From positions 1,194,400,691-1,194,464,690 of the forward strand of contig NC_090445.1 of NCBI RefSeq assembly GCF_031143425.1: 64,000 bases of DNA, read 5' to 3'. Under the pieces are notes generated by a model that was given only the letters and a program-made list of their open reading frames with translations, was not told the origin of the DNA and searched no databases. Within the stretch, counting starts at the first letter, position 1. Every line of letters begins with the position of its first letter. Shown one piece after another: positions 1 through 10,540 of this stretch. The stretch comes from Pleurodeles waltl. Taxonomy: Eukaryota; Chordata; Amphibia; Caudata; Salamandridae. A program made the translations under genes and the position numbers.

Positions 1-1509
1 GGCAGCTTATAGAAAAGTGGTCAATGATTTTCTACTAACCAATGCTAGTTGACATTGTTGAACAGGGAACTATCAGGTTTCCCTTTTTGTCAGAAGCATT
101 GGCCCAATAAAAGTGCAATCTGGAATTCTCAGTACCACTAAGATCAACTGCAAAAACTAAAGTTTATTAATCTAACAGGAAACCGATTCATTAAACATCC
201 ACACATTCACAAAGCACAATGTGCTAAATTACTGAAACAATAAAAAGTTGTGGGACCACATTTGGCAGCTTGGAAATTGCCAATAAATGTTTCAAAATGA
301 ACAACAGTGATTTTTAACAAAAGACATTAAAAAAAGCGTCCACATAGATTAGAAGAGGGACTTTTCAACGTGCCAAGCTTCTCTCAGCTTCTAAGGACCC
401 AGGCAAGAGGAACAACTGAAGCAGTGTAGCGAGGATGCCATGGGGCCCAGTGCAAATAAGTAAATTGGCCTATTTGAATGCTGTTTGGGCAATGAATGCA
501 TCTATCTGAGCTCAATGGGCCCCTCAAGTCTCTGGGCTTCAGTGCAACGGCACCTGCTGCACCAATGGTAACTATGCCACTGTCCTTGCTGGCAGTGGCC
601 ATAGCTTACTCTGATCATACAAATCTTCTGTGCATGCAGTAAGCTGCAGCCAGTTGATTTGAGAAGGACCGCAGCTTAAACAATGTCAAACGGGCAACAG
701 AGCTGCCTGATAGAAACCTCACTAGAGTGGCCCTTTATCACTACCCTGATGAAGCCATGGATGAAAACTTTCTACTCAATCCTTGCCTTAACCATTCCGC
801 ACTGGCCTGCTTCATGGGAAAACTTCAGCACTGCAAGTGTTTTCACTTTTAGTTGAGCAGGAGTGCTGTTTATTCTCTTGCTGTGTGGAGTGGAGCTCAT
901 GCTCTCAGGGAGACCCTGAGCGCTCGGCGAAGGATGCACACACTCTACAAGGAACATACACACACTGGCCTGCCGCATGTCTGAATTCAATGGGTGATGT
1001 GCTGTTGCAGGCCAGGTTTAATCTTTGAATTATGGGACTTGTAGACTTGTGGACATTGTTACTCAGTGCGAAAAGCACTACAGTACATTACGTAACCTCT
1101 CTTAGTAAATACACAGCAGAGTATGTGCCTAACCAGAAAGCCACAGAATTAAGGGGCATATTTAAGAAATGTGGCGCAGCACCACTTTTCTTGCTGCCTT
1201 TACCCCCACCATGTGTACGCTGTTTTTAAAATACAGCGTACCATGGTGTAGGGTACGGGGCCATAGTGCATTTGTTGATGACGATACTGGTGTACTCTGC
1301 AGGAGTAGTGCAAAAATATTGGCACCACTCCTGTAGAGTACATAGGGGCCCATTGTATACAATGGCGTGCCCCCTTTTAAAAGCATTAAAAGCGCCGAAA
1401 AAAATGATGTAGCGGAATCTGTTAGATTTCCTTCACCATTTTTCGCAACCCCTCCTTATGGTGGAACGCCACCTTTGCATATATTATGCCTGGCGTAGGC
1501 ATAAGGCGG
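1..1509. other. Gene-free flank, presumed ANXA7 intron
   Basis: I see no supported gene here. The short open frames are unremarkable and have no family signature. The stretch from about 1150 to 1420 looks like an interspersed-repeat fragment. It has a GC-shifted composition and a small palindrome at about 1217-1242, with GTACGCTGT and ACAGCGTAC arms around a T/A-rich loop. I cannot name its family. The sequence passes into DIRS copy E at about 1510 without any visible terminal repeat of E. Confidence 0.4.
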
Positions 1510-1673
1510 GTGGGACTGTGAGGAGTCCACAGGTAGCTAGTGTATCCACCAGAAAAAGCATTACCGAAAGGTAAGTAACTTGTTCTTCTGATGGTTACAA
1601 CTACCTGTGGATTCCACACCTTATGAATAGAGTCCCAAAGTAGTACCACACTCAGAGGTGGGTGCCTGACTAG

Positions 1674-2644
1674 TCACACCAAGAAATCCTGCAACACAGA
1701 ACGTGCAAAATGGCCATCCCTTCCGACTTCCGAATCCAAGCAACAGTGCTTCGTAAAAGTATGAAGGGAAGCCCAAGTTGCTGCTTTACAAATATCTACC
1801 ACTGGCACACCCCTAACCAAAGCTAAAGTGGCAGCCTTAGCCCTGGTAGAATGACCCACCAGGATATTGTTCTTTTATGGACAGCTCTGCCTTTCATCTT
1901 TCCCACATATCCAACGAAGAGTTGGTCATCCAACCGAACATCCTTTGTCCTCTCAATATAGAAACTGAGAGCCCTTCTGGGGTCCAAGCGATGGAGTCTT
2001 TCTTTCCCTTTTGAAGGATGAGGAGGAGGGTAGAAAGACGAAAAGGGTAATAGACTGCCCCATATGGAAAGGAGTGACAACTTTAGGAAGGAAAGCCATC
2101 CTGGTTTTCAGCATCACTTTGTCAGCAAAGAATGATGTAAAGGGAGTTTTGACACTAAGGGCCTAAAGCTCACTCACACGCCTAACAGACGTAATAGCTA
2201 TAAGGAAAACTGTCTTAAAGACCAATAATCCTAAAGGACAAGAATGCATGGGTTCAAACGGTGAACCCATTAAAAAAAAGTTAAAACCAGATTTAAATCT
2301 CACTGAGGCATAAGAAACTGAGTGGGAGGAAATGCACTTGTTAAACCTTTCAAGAACCTAACAACAATAGGTGAGTTAAACAAGGAAGGTTGATCCGGAA
2401 GGCAAAGAAAGGCTGACAGTGCCGACAAATAGCCTTTGACAGTCGCAACTGCACAACCCTTCTGTGCTAAAGTTAAAGCAAACAACAGAACATCAGACAG
2501 ATGGGCTCTCAAGGGATCAATTTGTTTCTCTCCACACCAAGCCACGAGTTTTGCCCACATGCCGGCATAAACAGTCTTAGTGGAGTGTTGCCTGGACGAT
2601 AAAATAACATCCACTACCTCTGGTGGGAGAGAGAAAGAACTCAT
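1674..2644 (-). pseudogene. Tyrosine recombinase of DIRS copy E, broken
   Basis: The frame is split into pieces (2300-2644, 1823-2080, 1674-1859) by stops and frameshifts. The N-terminal SAM-like core-binding part is recognisable from the phrase TVKGYLSALSAFL. The catalytic HxxR box is present as HSTRAKAAT, followed by ICKAATWASLHTFTKH. The nucleophile position that reads KHYC in intact copies reads KHCC here: plus-strand bases 1743-1745 give a TGT codon. The catalytic tyrosine is therefore replaced by cysteine, and the product could not perform recombination. In live DIRS elements this enzyme integrates the circular DNA intermediate without target-site duplication. Confidence 0.85.
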
Positions 2645-2650
2645 ATTGCC

Positions 2651-3032
2651 CTATTCAATCTCCAGGCATGTAGGTGCAGGCTCTGGAGGTGGGGGTGTAG
2701 AACCTGCTCCTGGGACCGCAAGAGGAGATCTGCCCTGAGAGGGATACGGAGCAGAGGGCACAGTGAGAGTTGGAGAAGGTCCGTGTACCACACCCTTCTC
2801 GGCCAATCCGGAGTCATTAAAATGACTTGAGCCCGATCTTGGCGAATTTTCCTCAGAACCCAAGGAATCAAGGGTATGGGGGGGAAACGCGTATCTGAAA
2901 CGCGCCCCCCAAAGCTCCTTGCACTGGATACTGGAGGCTGCTGAACGATGGGCAGTGTTCTCCCAAGTGGCAAATAGGTTTATCTGCAGAAAACCCCACA
3001 TCCGAAAGATGTGAAGGACCAGGTCCGGATGG
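2651..3032 (-). pseudogene. RNase H/methyltransferase-like tail of DIRS copy E
   Basis: The minus-strand translation contains INLFATWEN and a degraded FRYAFPPHTLDSL. These correspond to the DLFATREN and FAYAFPPLPLLP segments of the intact RT-RH-MT frame of copy C. That region lies after RNase H and is usually called Dam-methyltransferase-like in DIRS elements. The fragment is cut at 3032 by insertion of copy A. The apparent coding upstream of that point (3033-3193) is a read-through artefact into A's terminal repeat. Confidence 0.7.
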
Positions 3033-3106
3033 AAGGAATGGTTTCTTACCTGTAACTCCAGTTCTCTCGTAGGGGTATTTCCATGATAGTCATAAGCACT
3101 GAATAG
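3033..3106. repeat. Right terminal inverted repeat end of DIRS copy A
   Basis: Bases 3036-3098 are the exact reverse complement of 3594-3656. The segment forms the outer end of the right terminal repeat. It begins with AAGGAATGGTTTCTTACC and abuts DIRS copy E sequence. Confidence 0.85.
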
Positions 3107-3592
3107 TTCCGCGCACCTGCGGGGACCCCGGAGCACTGGTGTGAAGTATATTCTTAAGTGCAAATACCAACCCTTTGAAAAAAGGTTTGTCAAAAAACAC
3201 TTAAGAATAACACTGTGCAGCCTATGTGAACAGCTACACAGGCCAAATTGTTAAAAGAAAAAACAGTTGTAGTGTAAATTCACGTTTAAACATCTATTTA
3301 TTCTATAAATATATTAACAAATACATTCTCATATTTTATTTACACCTCTCATGAGAATAAAACAATGCAGGGCAGTGTAGCCCATAGGCTGCCATTATAC
3401 AGAATGAAAATAGAGCTGTGCCTTTAAGAAAGTAAAGTCTTCCTGTTTCCCATCATGCACAGCAAAAGGCAGTTGCCTCAGTTCTTTTTTGGAGGTTTGT
3501 AGCCTGACATGAAGAAACAAAACATTTGTTGGAGTACCAACCTCGATAATATTCATGTTCTATGTCAACTCCACCGGGGAGGAGGGAGGGTT

Positions 3593-3700
3593 GCTTATGA
3601 CTATCATGGAAATACCCCTACGAGAGAACTGGAGTTACAGGTAAGAAACCATTCCTTCTCTCGTAGGGGATTTCCTTGTATAGTCATAAGCACTGAATAG
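3593..3700. repeat. Internal complementary region (ICR) of DIRS copy A
   Basis: The first half (3594-3656) is the exact complement of the right terminus of the element. The second half (3657-3700, CTCTCGTAGGGGATTTCC onward) predicts the complement of the left terminus, which is absent from this truncated copy. In the DIRS model the ICR serves as a splint for circularising the cDNA before recombinase-mediated integration. Between 3107 and 3592 lies non-coding right-end sequence of the same element. Confidence 0.85.
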
Positions 3701-3762
3701 AGTAGCAAGCCCATCCCCATAACCGCGGTGGAGTAGACAGAAGAATACTGAGAAAACATGAA

Positions 3763-6624
3763 TCATGCAAATAAATTCTTGAGCAAGGCCTGTCCAACCT
3801 GCGCATCTGCCCTAGCGTCTGGGTCAAGGCAGTAATGCTTAGTAAAGGTATGGACCGACTTCCAAGTGGCAGCCTTGCATATTTCTGCCAAAGGGACATT
3901 TCTCATCAAGGCTGCAGTAGCGGCCTTCCCTCTAGTAGAGTGGGCTTTTGGCCTACCACCAAGGGATTTGTTTGCTAACTGATAACATAACATTATACAT
4001 GAAACAATCCACCTGGATAAAGATTGTTTAGACGTGCCCAACCCTGTTCTAACTGGGCCATAGTTAATAAAAAGCTGTTGTGATTTCCGTAAACTTTTTG
4101 TCCTGTCCAAGTAAAATTTCAAGACTCTCTTTACATCCAGAGAGTGCAGAGTTCTCTCAGCAGGAGTAGTTGGATTTTGAAAGAAAGTCGGTAATGAAAT
4201 TGTTTGGTTCACATGGAAGTCGGAGACTACCTTAGGTAAAAATTTTGGATGAGTTCTCATTACCACTTTCGCAGATTGAAAAAACGTGTAGGGTTCTTGA
4301 GCACAAAGGGCCTGGATTTCGCTGACCCTACGCGCTGAAGTGATTGCCACTAGAAAAGCAGTTTTCCATGTGAGATGCTGAAGTGATGCCTTATGTATTG
4401 GCTCGAATGGAGGTAGCATCAGACGCAATAGGACAACATTCAGTTCCCATGGAGGAGATGGTCTTCTAATGGGAGGAAAAACCTTTTTTAAACCCTCCAG
4501 GAAGTCCTTAATAACTGGGATTCGAAAAAAGGAAGTTTGTGAGGGGCTCTTTCTGTATGCTGTTAGAGCCGCCAAATGTACCTTTATTGATGACAATTGT
4601 AAGCCCGATTTTGCCAAACTTAGCAAGTATGGCAGAATAGACTGCTCTCCGCAGGATATCGGGTCAATGTTGTTGTCTAAACACCACACGCAGAATCTCT
4701 TCCACTTGCTTGCATAAGTGGATCGTGTGGAAGGGCGCTTTGCTTCTTTCAGGATTTCCATACAATCCTGAGGTAAGTTCAAGTGTCCATATTGCACTAG
4801 CTCAGGAGCCATGCTGCCAAACTCAACGATGAGAGGTTGGGATGGGATATCTGCCCTCTGAACTTCGTGAGCAGGTCCGGACGATAAGGGAGCCTGATGT
4901 GTGGTTTGAGTGACCGGTGAAGAAGGTCTGGAAACCACCATTGGCGTGGCCATTCCGGAGCAATCAGGATCATTTTGGACTGAGTGCTGGATAACTTCTG
5001 GAGGACCGCCGGAATCAGGGGAAGCGGTGGAAAGGCGTAAAGAAATGCTCCTGACCAGCCTATCCACAGGGCATTCCCCAGTGTCCCTGGATGGTAATAT
5101 CTGGAGGCGAAGTTTTGGCATTTTTTGTTTTCTGGGATTGCGAATAGGTCTATAGAGGGGGTACCCCATAGTGCAAAGATGGAATGAACGACGTCGTCGT
5201 GTAGAACCTACTCGTGGTTCTCGTCCATTACGCGGCTGAGAGCATCCGCTTGAACATTCTGGATGCCAGGCAGGTGAGTTGCTACTAGCGACATGTTCCT
5301 GGCTAGAAGCCAATGCCAGATTGTCTGAGCCTCTCTGGATAAAATCCTGGGCCTGGTGCCTCCTTGTTTGTTTACGTAGTACATAGTGGCCACGTTGTCC
5401 ATCTGGAGAAGGAGAGTTTCCGCTCTCAGAGAGGGAAGGAAAGCTTTGAGCGCAAGGTGGACTGCGGGAAGCTCCAGCAGGTTGATATGATAGAGACTCT
5501 CTTTCTGTGACCACTTGCCTTGGACTCGAAGATGTTCCATGTGCGCTCCCCATCCGAGCAGTGACACATCTATTACGATGGTTTGAGCTGGAGGCTGATG
5601 TTGGAACGGAATCCGCACCAAGAGATTGTCGGGTAGACACCACCACTTGAGGGACTGTAGGGCGTGGGGAGAAAGGAGGACTTTGCTCTCCCATTCGTTC
5701 ATTAGTTGACTCCATTGATCCTCCTGGTTTTCCTGTAATGGTCTCATATGGAGGCGAGCATTGGGAACGAGATGGGTACAAGACGCCATCGAGCCCAGTA
5801 GAGAAGCTATTACTCTTGCAGTGGTCTGTGGAGTCTCTTGCAGTTGTTTGCACTTTTGGAGAATCGATAATCGTCGTTCCTCCGAAGGAAACACCTTTCC
5901 TAGATTGGTACCTATAATGGCCCCTAAGTAATGCAACCTCTGAACAGTTGTTGCTGTGGATTTCAGGAGATTTACTTGAAGACCGAGCTTCTGCAACAGC
6001 TGTAGAGTCCATTTGAAATGTTGTTGTGCCTCTAGATAACTGGAGGCCTTTATGAGCCAATCGTCTAGATAGGGGTAGACAAATATTCGATGTTTCCTCA
6101 AGTGGGTGGCTACCACCGCCATGCATTTGTAAAAAGTCCTCGGCGCTGATTTGAGGCCGAAGGGCAGAACCGCAAATTGGTAATGACGTTTTCCGACGGT
6201 GAACCTTAGGAATTTTCGATGTTTCTTGGTCACCGGAATATGAAAGTAAGCGTCGCAAAGGTCTATAGCACAGAGCCAGTCGCCCTGACGAAGATGTGGG
6301 TAAATTTGGTGCAAGGATAGCATCCTGAATTTCTCTTTGCGAATCCACTTGTTTGCTGTCCTTAGATCTAAAATGGGACAAAACTCTTGCTTGTCTTTTT
6401 TGGGCACAAGGAAATACCTCGAATAAATCCCCTTCCCTTGCTGGCTGATCGGGACGGGTTCTATGGCTCTTTTTTGTAATAGAATGGTGACTTCTAACTG
6501 AAGAGCTTCGAGGTGTCGGCTGGTTGTTTTGGGTGGAACAGATCGTGGAGGACTGGTGAATCTGAGAACGTAACCATGTCTCACAATATTCAATACCCAG
6601 GCGTCTGTTGTGATGCGTAGCCAC
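3763..6624 (-). CDS. DIRS tyrosine recombinase ORF (copy A), with long N-terminal frame over RT
   Basis: This is an open frame of 953 codons. The recognisable recombinase occupies roughly residues 630-953. It has a core-binding region around KRPSTRSTYASKWKRF and a first catalytic Arg in ITSARRVSEIQAL. It also has an HxxR box (HSTRGKAATAAL) and a Tyr nucleophile in HTFTKHYCLD. The R-HxxR-Y set is complete. Residues 1 to about 500 lie over the RT/RNase H frame in another register and are rich in Ser, Thr, Pro, Gln and Arg. Whether this extension is translated is unknown. Overlap of YR and RT frames is a known DIRS trait. The enzyme would act in the nucleus, joining circular element DNA to a chromosomal site. 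Confidence 0.85.
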   Translation of the reverse strand: MATHHNRRLGIEYCETWLRSQIHQSSTICSTQNNQPTPRSSSVRSHHSITKKSHRTRPDQPAREGDLFEVFPCAQKRQARVLSHFRSKDSKQVDSQREIQDAILAPNLPTSSSGRLALCYRPLRRLLSYSGDQETSKIPKVHRRKTSLPICGSALRPQISAEDFLQMHGGGSHPLEETSNICLPLSRRLAHKGLQLSRGTTTFQMDSTAVAEARSSSKSPEIHSNNCSEVALLRGHYRYQSRKGVSFGGTTIIDSPKVQTTARDSTDHCKSNSFSTGLDGVLYPSRSQCSPPYETITGKPGGSMESTNERMGEQSPPFSPRPTVPQVVVSTRQSLGADSVPTSASSSNHRNRCVTARMGSAHGTSSSPRQVVTERESLSYQPAGASRSPPCAQSFPSLSESGNSPSPDGQRGHYVLRKQTRRHQAQDFIQRGSDNLALASSQEHVASSNSPAWHPECSSGCSQPRNGREPRVGSTRRRRSFHLCTMGYPLYRPIRNPRKQKMPKLRLQILPSRDTGECPVDRLVRSISLRLSTASPDSGGPPEVIQHSVQNDPDCSGMATPMVVSRPSSPVTQTTHQAPLSSGPAHEVQRADIPSQPLIVEFGSMAPELVQYGHLNLPQDCMEILKEAKRPSTRSTYASKWKRFCVWCLDNNIDPISCGEQSILPYLLSLAKSGLQLSSIKVHLAALTAYRKSPSQTSFFRIPVIKDFLEGLKKVFPPIRRPSPPWELNVVLLRLMLPPFEPIHKASLQHLTWKTAFLVAITSARRVSEIQALCAQEPYTFFQSAKVVMRTHPKFLPKVVSDFHVNQTISLPTFFQNPTTPAERTLHSLDVKRVLKFYLDRTKSLRKSQQLFINYGPVRTGLGTSKQSLSRWIVSCIMLCYQLANKSLGGRPKAHSTRGKAATAALMRNVPLAEICKAATWKSVHTFTKHYCLDPDARADAQVGQALLKNLFA
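5208..6593 (-). CDS. DIRS reverse transcriptase/RNase H (copy A), ended early by a stop
   Basis: The frame has 461 codons. RT motif A appears as CAIDLCDAYFHIPV, motif B as LPFGLKSAPRTFYK and the catalytic box as YPYLDDWLIKA. RNase H follows, with IVIDVSLLGWGAHM, the acidic residue in INLLELPAVHLAL, LQMDNVATMYYVNKQGG and NVQADALSR. The frame ends at a TAG (plus 5205-5207) where copy C has a Trp codon after HE. The methyltransferase-like tail (readable further on as DLFAIPENKKCQNF and FLYAFPPLPLIP) is therefore cut off. The first codon is TTG, not ATG. As in copy C no ATG lies near, so the start mechanism is unclear. Confidence 0.85.
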   Translation of the reverse strand: MNIVRHGYVLRFTSPPRSVPPKTTSRHLEALQLEVTILLQKRAIEPVPISQQGKGIYSRYFLVPKKDKQEFCPILDLRTANKWIRKEKFRMLSLHQIYPHLRQGDWLCAIDLCDAYFHIPVTKKHRKFLRFTVGKRHYQFAVLPFGLKSAPRTFYKCMAVVATHLRKHRIFVYPYLDDWLIKASSYLEAQQHFKWTLQLLQKLGLQVNLLKSTATTVQRLHYLGAIIGTNLGKVFPSEERRLSILQKCKQLQETPQTTARVIASLLGSMASCTHLVPNARLHMRPLQENQEDQWSQLMNEWESKVLLSPHALQSLKWWCLPDNLLVRIPFQHQPPAQTIVIDVSLLGWGAHMEHLRVQGKWSQKESLYHINLLELPAVHLALKAFLPSLRAETLLLQMDNVATMYYVNKQGGTRPRILSREAQTIWHWLLARNMSLVATHLPGIQNVQADALSRVMDENHE

Positions 6625-6690
6625 TCGTCCAGATGATTTGAGATACTTCCCCCTACCGGAGTGGATAACGGAGGAGGGGGAAGCGAAGAT

Positions 6691-8643
6691 TCAGGGCTTA
6701 GACGCGGGAGCCTGTCGAGTTGTCTGAGTTTGAGGTGTTGAACGACCCCTTGTCGACCTTCGTTGTGTGGAGAAACCCCTATGATGCTGCTGCTGTTGCT
6801 GGGGGCGTGAAGACATCCAATGTGGAGTCTGATACCTGTGGGTGAACAGTCTTCGTTGATATGGGCGGAACACCTTTCGCTGTTCTTTCGGTCGTTCCAT
6901 GCCTACTGCTTTCAGGGTATCCAGCTCAGACTTCATTCTGGCCATCTCGTCATCGGCATGAGAGCCGAACAAAGTGGAGCCTGAGAAAGGTAAATTTTGT
7001 ATTCTCTGCTGTGCTTCAGGTTTAAGCGATGTAAGTCGCAGCCATGCATGTCTCCTGAGCGCTATTCCGTGAGCATACTTATGTGCGGATAGTATCGAAG
7101 AATCCGCCGCAGCACTTATAACTTGGTTAGAAACCATAGCTCCCTCGCCCACGACCTCCAGGAAATCTTCCCTTTTGTCTTTAGGAAGATGCTCCGCAAA
7201 CTGCAGTACAGAGTCCCAGAGGGCTCGATCATATCTCCCTAATAAAGCAGTGGCACTGGCTGCTTTCATGGTGATGGATGCAGTAGAGCATACTTTTCTT
7301 CCTGCAGCATCGATCTTTCTGCTCTCTTTATCTGGAGGTGAAGAGGAAGACGGTGACGTAGAATGCAATTTCTTTGCTGCCACTATAACCACCGAGTCCG
7401 GTACTGGGTCCGACCTCAAGAATAGAGGATCTTGTTCTGGTGGACGGTATTTTTTAATAAGTCTGGAAGGAGCAGACTTTGTTGCAGCCGGTGTAAGAAA
7501 AATGTCCATTGCCGGCTCAATAAGACCCTGAACCAGTGGAAGCAAAGGTCTTGAAGATGTCCTGTGATGCAAGGTCTCGAAGATTACTGACGTCGATGGA
7601 GCCAGCACCGCCAGCGGGATATTCAGTTTGGTTGCCCCTCGCACTAAGACCTCCTGGAATGTATTCACATCATCTATGCGGGACACTCTCGGGGACGGTG
7701 AGTCCGATAGGGTTGGAGAGTAGTCCTGTGTAGACGAAGAAGAATGTCTATGATGTGAATGCTGAGATCTCTGTCGTGATTCATGACGATGGTGCCAAGA
7801 GGAAGAAGAACGTCTAGAAGAATGTCCAGATGCCTTACAGATCGCGTTGGAGTCCTCGGAACAGACTCTGAAGGAGGAGCCGGAAGAGGAGCCGTAGGTG
7901 TTACCGGTGTCTGCGGCAACGGCGACTGCCGAGGCGAGAGCTGTGGAGACGCTGGAAGCAGGATAAGTGAGGCCGAGGATTCCGACGTTGTATAAACCCT
8001 TCTAGGCCTCTTTGATTGTCGTCTCGACGTCGACACACTCCTCGACGTCGAAGCGCGGTGACGGCGAGTGCCTCTGGACGTCGATTCCTCTCGCCGTGGA
8101 GAATCTCTCGACGACGACCCTCGACGTCGTTGTGGTGACGGCGAACGTCTCCGACGGCAAGTACTCTCTCTCGACGTCAATCGTCCTCGCCGTGTCGACG
8201 GCGAGCCTGACTCGGATCTCCTCGACGTGGAACGTCCTCGCCGTGTCGACGGCGACCCAGATCCTTTCGACGTCGGGTGTCCACGTCGTCTCAACGGCAA
8301 AATGGTTGTCGACGGCGAACAATGTCTTTTCCTCGCCGGCGAACCACTCCTCGACGGCGAACATGTTGGCGCCGTTCCCTGCCTCGACGTCGACACCCTC
8401 GACGTCGTCGGAGACCTGTGCCGTTTTTCAGCAGGTCTGGTAGGAGTTATAGAGGAAACAGGTTGAGCCCTGGTAGAAGCCTGACCTTCTCCTCGCTCTG
8501 TGGTGGAATGGCCACCTTTTCTCCTGTCCTCTCTCGCCTGAAGTCGGATTTTCTCCCTATCACGAAGAGTTCTTCTGGAGAAGGTTTTACAGATGTCACA
8601 CGACTCCGGTTTGTGGCTGGATGGAAGACAAATTATGCAGAAC
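6691..8643 (-). pseudogene. DIRS gag-like protein (copy A), frameshifted and 5' truncated
   Basis: Two frames carry the gag. 6691-7686 holds the C-terminal core with RRHAWLRLTSLKPEAQQRI, equivalent to RRHAWLRTSGFKPEIQQAV in copy B, and a Gln/Arg-rich tail. 7674-8396 and upstream holds an SR/RD-rich basic region. The frame changes somewhere between about 7690 and 7860. The N-terminal Cys cluster survives in part as CIICLPSSHKPESCDIC at about 8585-8640. The first CxxC half seen in copy B is missing. DIRS gag is presumed to bind element RNA. Confidence 0.75.
8020..8410. repeat. CpG-rich degenerate short repeats in gag of copy A
   Basis: The segment is built from degenerate repeats of CTCGACGTCGAC-type units at spacings of roughly 20-30 bases. 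On the coding strand they encode alternating Ser/Arg and Asp/Val residues. The dense CpG contrasts with the surrounding sequence. The repeats open several frames on both strands, so the plus-strand Ser/Thr-rich frames here are not taken as genes. Confidence 0.7.
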
Positions 8644-8650
8644 CTATGAA

Positions 8651-9149
8651 AATCAATATTGAGATTTGTTTTTTGTTTTTTAAATGATATTGGACGAAAA
8701 CACTTTTGGTGACTTAATTCCTTTAAAAAAAAATCAGTACGATAGTTGCAAGGGACCAGGAGCGTGGTGTATCATAACTGGCAACAGCCCTCACACCGTT
8801 TCTTAAAAGAGGGACCCACAGGGGATTGGTGTTTTCCCTGAATTAGTCTATTGGGACTCCCTCAGGGACGGATGCCTTACACTTAGGGCATCACTAAGTA
8901 GTGTTCAGTACATCGTTGTAATCTATTTCAAAACCAGCATACTTTGCTGCCTTGCTTCCTATGGGCTCGGTAGTTGAAATGCCACTTTTATAGACCTAGA
9001 AAATGCCCAAACCAGATTTCAGGTGGAATAACAACATCAAGCTCCAGGATAGAGTAATCAATGAAAAAGGGTGGTTAATCAGCTGCCAATGCCAATATGC
9101 TCTGCTATCTTTAACTGAACAAGGTGCTAAAAAGGATTCATAAGCCTCA
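8651..9149. other. Unassigned sequence between DIRS A and LINE
   Basis: I see no gene, terminal repeat or family signature here. The left end of copy A and the missing half of copy E are both absent, so a deletion breakpoint probably lies near 8650, next to T/A-rich runs at 8665-8730. Confidence 0.4.
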
Positions 9150-10170
9150 ATCAATCACCAGATTTGTAAAGCATGACTAGTCACCCGCTAGGGTCTCAAG
9201 GCGCTGGGCGGGGGTGGTGGGGTGCAGCAAGGGAACAGTCATCCAGGATCAGTTGGGGATCAGTCGAAGAGCCATGTTTTGAGGTCTTTCCTGAATTGCG
9301 ATAAGGTGGGAAATTTTCTGAGGTGGATGGGGAGGGAGTTCCAGGTCTTGGCGGTGAGGTGTGAGGAGGTTCATCTTCCAGCTGTGGTCTTCCGGATGCG
9401 TGGGATGGTGGCAAGGGTGAGGTCGGCGGAGTGGAGCTGTTTGGTGGGCATGGAGAAGCTGAGTCTGCAGTTGAGGTAATCTAGTCCGATGTCGTGAAGG
9501 GCTTTGTAGGCATGCAGGAGAAGCTTGAATGTTATTCTCTTGTCTATTGGGAGCCAGTGCAGTTCACTGTGTCTGGGGCCGTTCTTGATGGAACGGGCGG
9601 AGGCATTCTGGATGCGCTGCAGTCTTTTCCGTACCTTGGTGTACACTCTTCCAGGGTAGAGTGCGTTGCCGTAGTCTAGGCGGCTGCTGACGAGGGTCTG
9701 TGTGACTGTTCTTCAGGTTTCGGTTGGGATCCATTTGAAGATTTTCCGGAGCATGCGCATGGTGTGGAAGCAGGCGGAGGAGACTGCGCTTACTTGACGG
9801 TTCATTGAGAGTGCGGAGTCCAGGATGAAGCAGAGGTTGCGGGCGTGGTCAGTAGGGGTCGGAGTGCTTCCAAGGGCAGTGGGCCAGGCAGAAGGGTTGT
9901 TGCTAATGACGAGGACTTCTGTTTTGTCGGGATTTAGCCTGAGACAGCTATCCTTCATCCAGGCAGCGACTGCCTTCATTCCATTGTGGAGGTTGGCTTT
10001 GCCTGTGTGCGGGTCGTTGGTGAGGGAGATGATTAGCTGTGTGTCATCCGCGTATGAGACATGGGGCCATGTAGAGGTTGAAGGGAGTGGGGCTCAGAGA
10101 GGAGCCTTGCGGAATGCCCTCAGTTTATCTTGGTGGCCTCCTCCCTTATCTCTCTCTTTCTCATAGCAAC
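9150..10170 (-). mobile_element. L2/CR1-like LINE, 3' fragment
   Basis: Minus-strand translation gives the RT catalytic box as HVSYADDTQLIISL near 10050. It is followed by MKAVAAWMKDSCLRLNPDKT (the usual C-terminal RT phrase with a KTE motif) and later by RLQRIQNASAR and LHWLPIDKRI. These are typical of the L2/CR1 group. An in-frame stop and a frame change separate 9713-9979 from 9371-9646. The 3' end carries CTTGAGACCCTAGCGGGTGA and a short TGATTGATTGA tail at about 9150-9165, as expected for L2-type 3' ends. The 5' side ends where DIRS copy F begins. Confidence 0.85.
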
Positions 10171-10400
10171 GTACAAGTTACTTACCTTCGGTAATGAAAT
10201 ATCTGGTAGAGACATATTCAAGTAGCAGATTCCTTACCAGATTCCTTACCATAGAATTTCCCCCAGGCGTCAGACTGGATGCGGAGATTTTTCTTCGAGC
10301 AATACCCTTGCGCATCAGTAGGTGGCGTCGGTTGACTCTGCGGGCGTCTTAGTCACCGCGATGACGTCAGGAGTAGTACACAGACGCCACAATGTGACGT
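10171..10400. repeat. Right inverted terminal repeat of DIRS copy F
   Basis: The segment from TACAAGTTACTTACC through GATGACGTCAGGAGTAGTAC pairs in inverted orientation with 15285-15463. The shared stretch includes TAGAATTTCC, AGACTGGAT and GACTCTGCGGGCGTC. The two arms have diverged, with substitutions and small indels. Confidence 0.85.
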
Positions 10401-10540
10401 CAGTGTCTTTTAACAACTTTCCACGCCAAAGCGCAGAGCCGCTAAGAACATTGAGATTGGTGCGCTAGAGCTAAGGACCTGAAGGGGGAATCCCTGTCCC
10501 TAGAAATCAGTTCACAAGCGGGAGGATGGGTGGGTCAGTA

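Larger units (their letters stand above)
1510..3032 (-). mobile_element. DIRS retrotransposon remnant (copy E)
   Basis: This is the 3' part of a DIRS element read on the minus strand. It keeps the tail of the RNase H/methyltransferase-like region (about 2651-3032), a tyrosine recombinase frame (1674-2644) and the start of an ICR-like segment (about 1510-1640, containing a GGTAAGTAACTTG motif). The right inverted terminal repeat expected below 1510 is absent. The 5' half (RT and gag) is also absent: at 3033 the sequence switches abruptly into the end of DIRS copy A. After A's broken far end at about 8650 nothing resembling the missing half of E follows, so a deletion probably removed it. Confidence 0.85.
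3033..8650 (-). mobile_element. DIRS retrotransposon (copy A), 5' end truncated
   Basis: Copy A has the order gag, RT/RNase H/MT, YR, ICR and right terminal repeat on the minus strand. Its right end inverted repeat and the matching half of the ICR agree over 63 of 63 bases, which suggests a young insertion. The gag N terminus is cut inside the zinc-finger region at about 8640, and the left terminal repeat that the ICR predicts is missing. A lies inside the older copy E. One internal nonsense codon (about 5205-5207) and one gag frameshift make it non-autonomous. Confidence 0.9.

Noticed and set aside
8012..8466. Ser/Thr-rich and Asp/Arg-rich open frames on the plus strand
   Set aside because: They are the reverse complement of the CpG-rich repeated gag segment of DIRS copy A and have no independent support.
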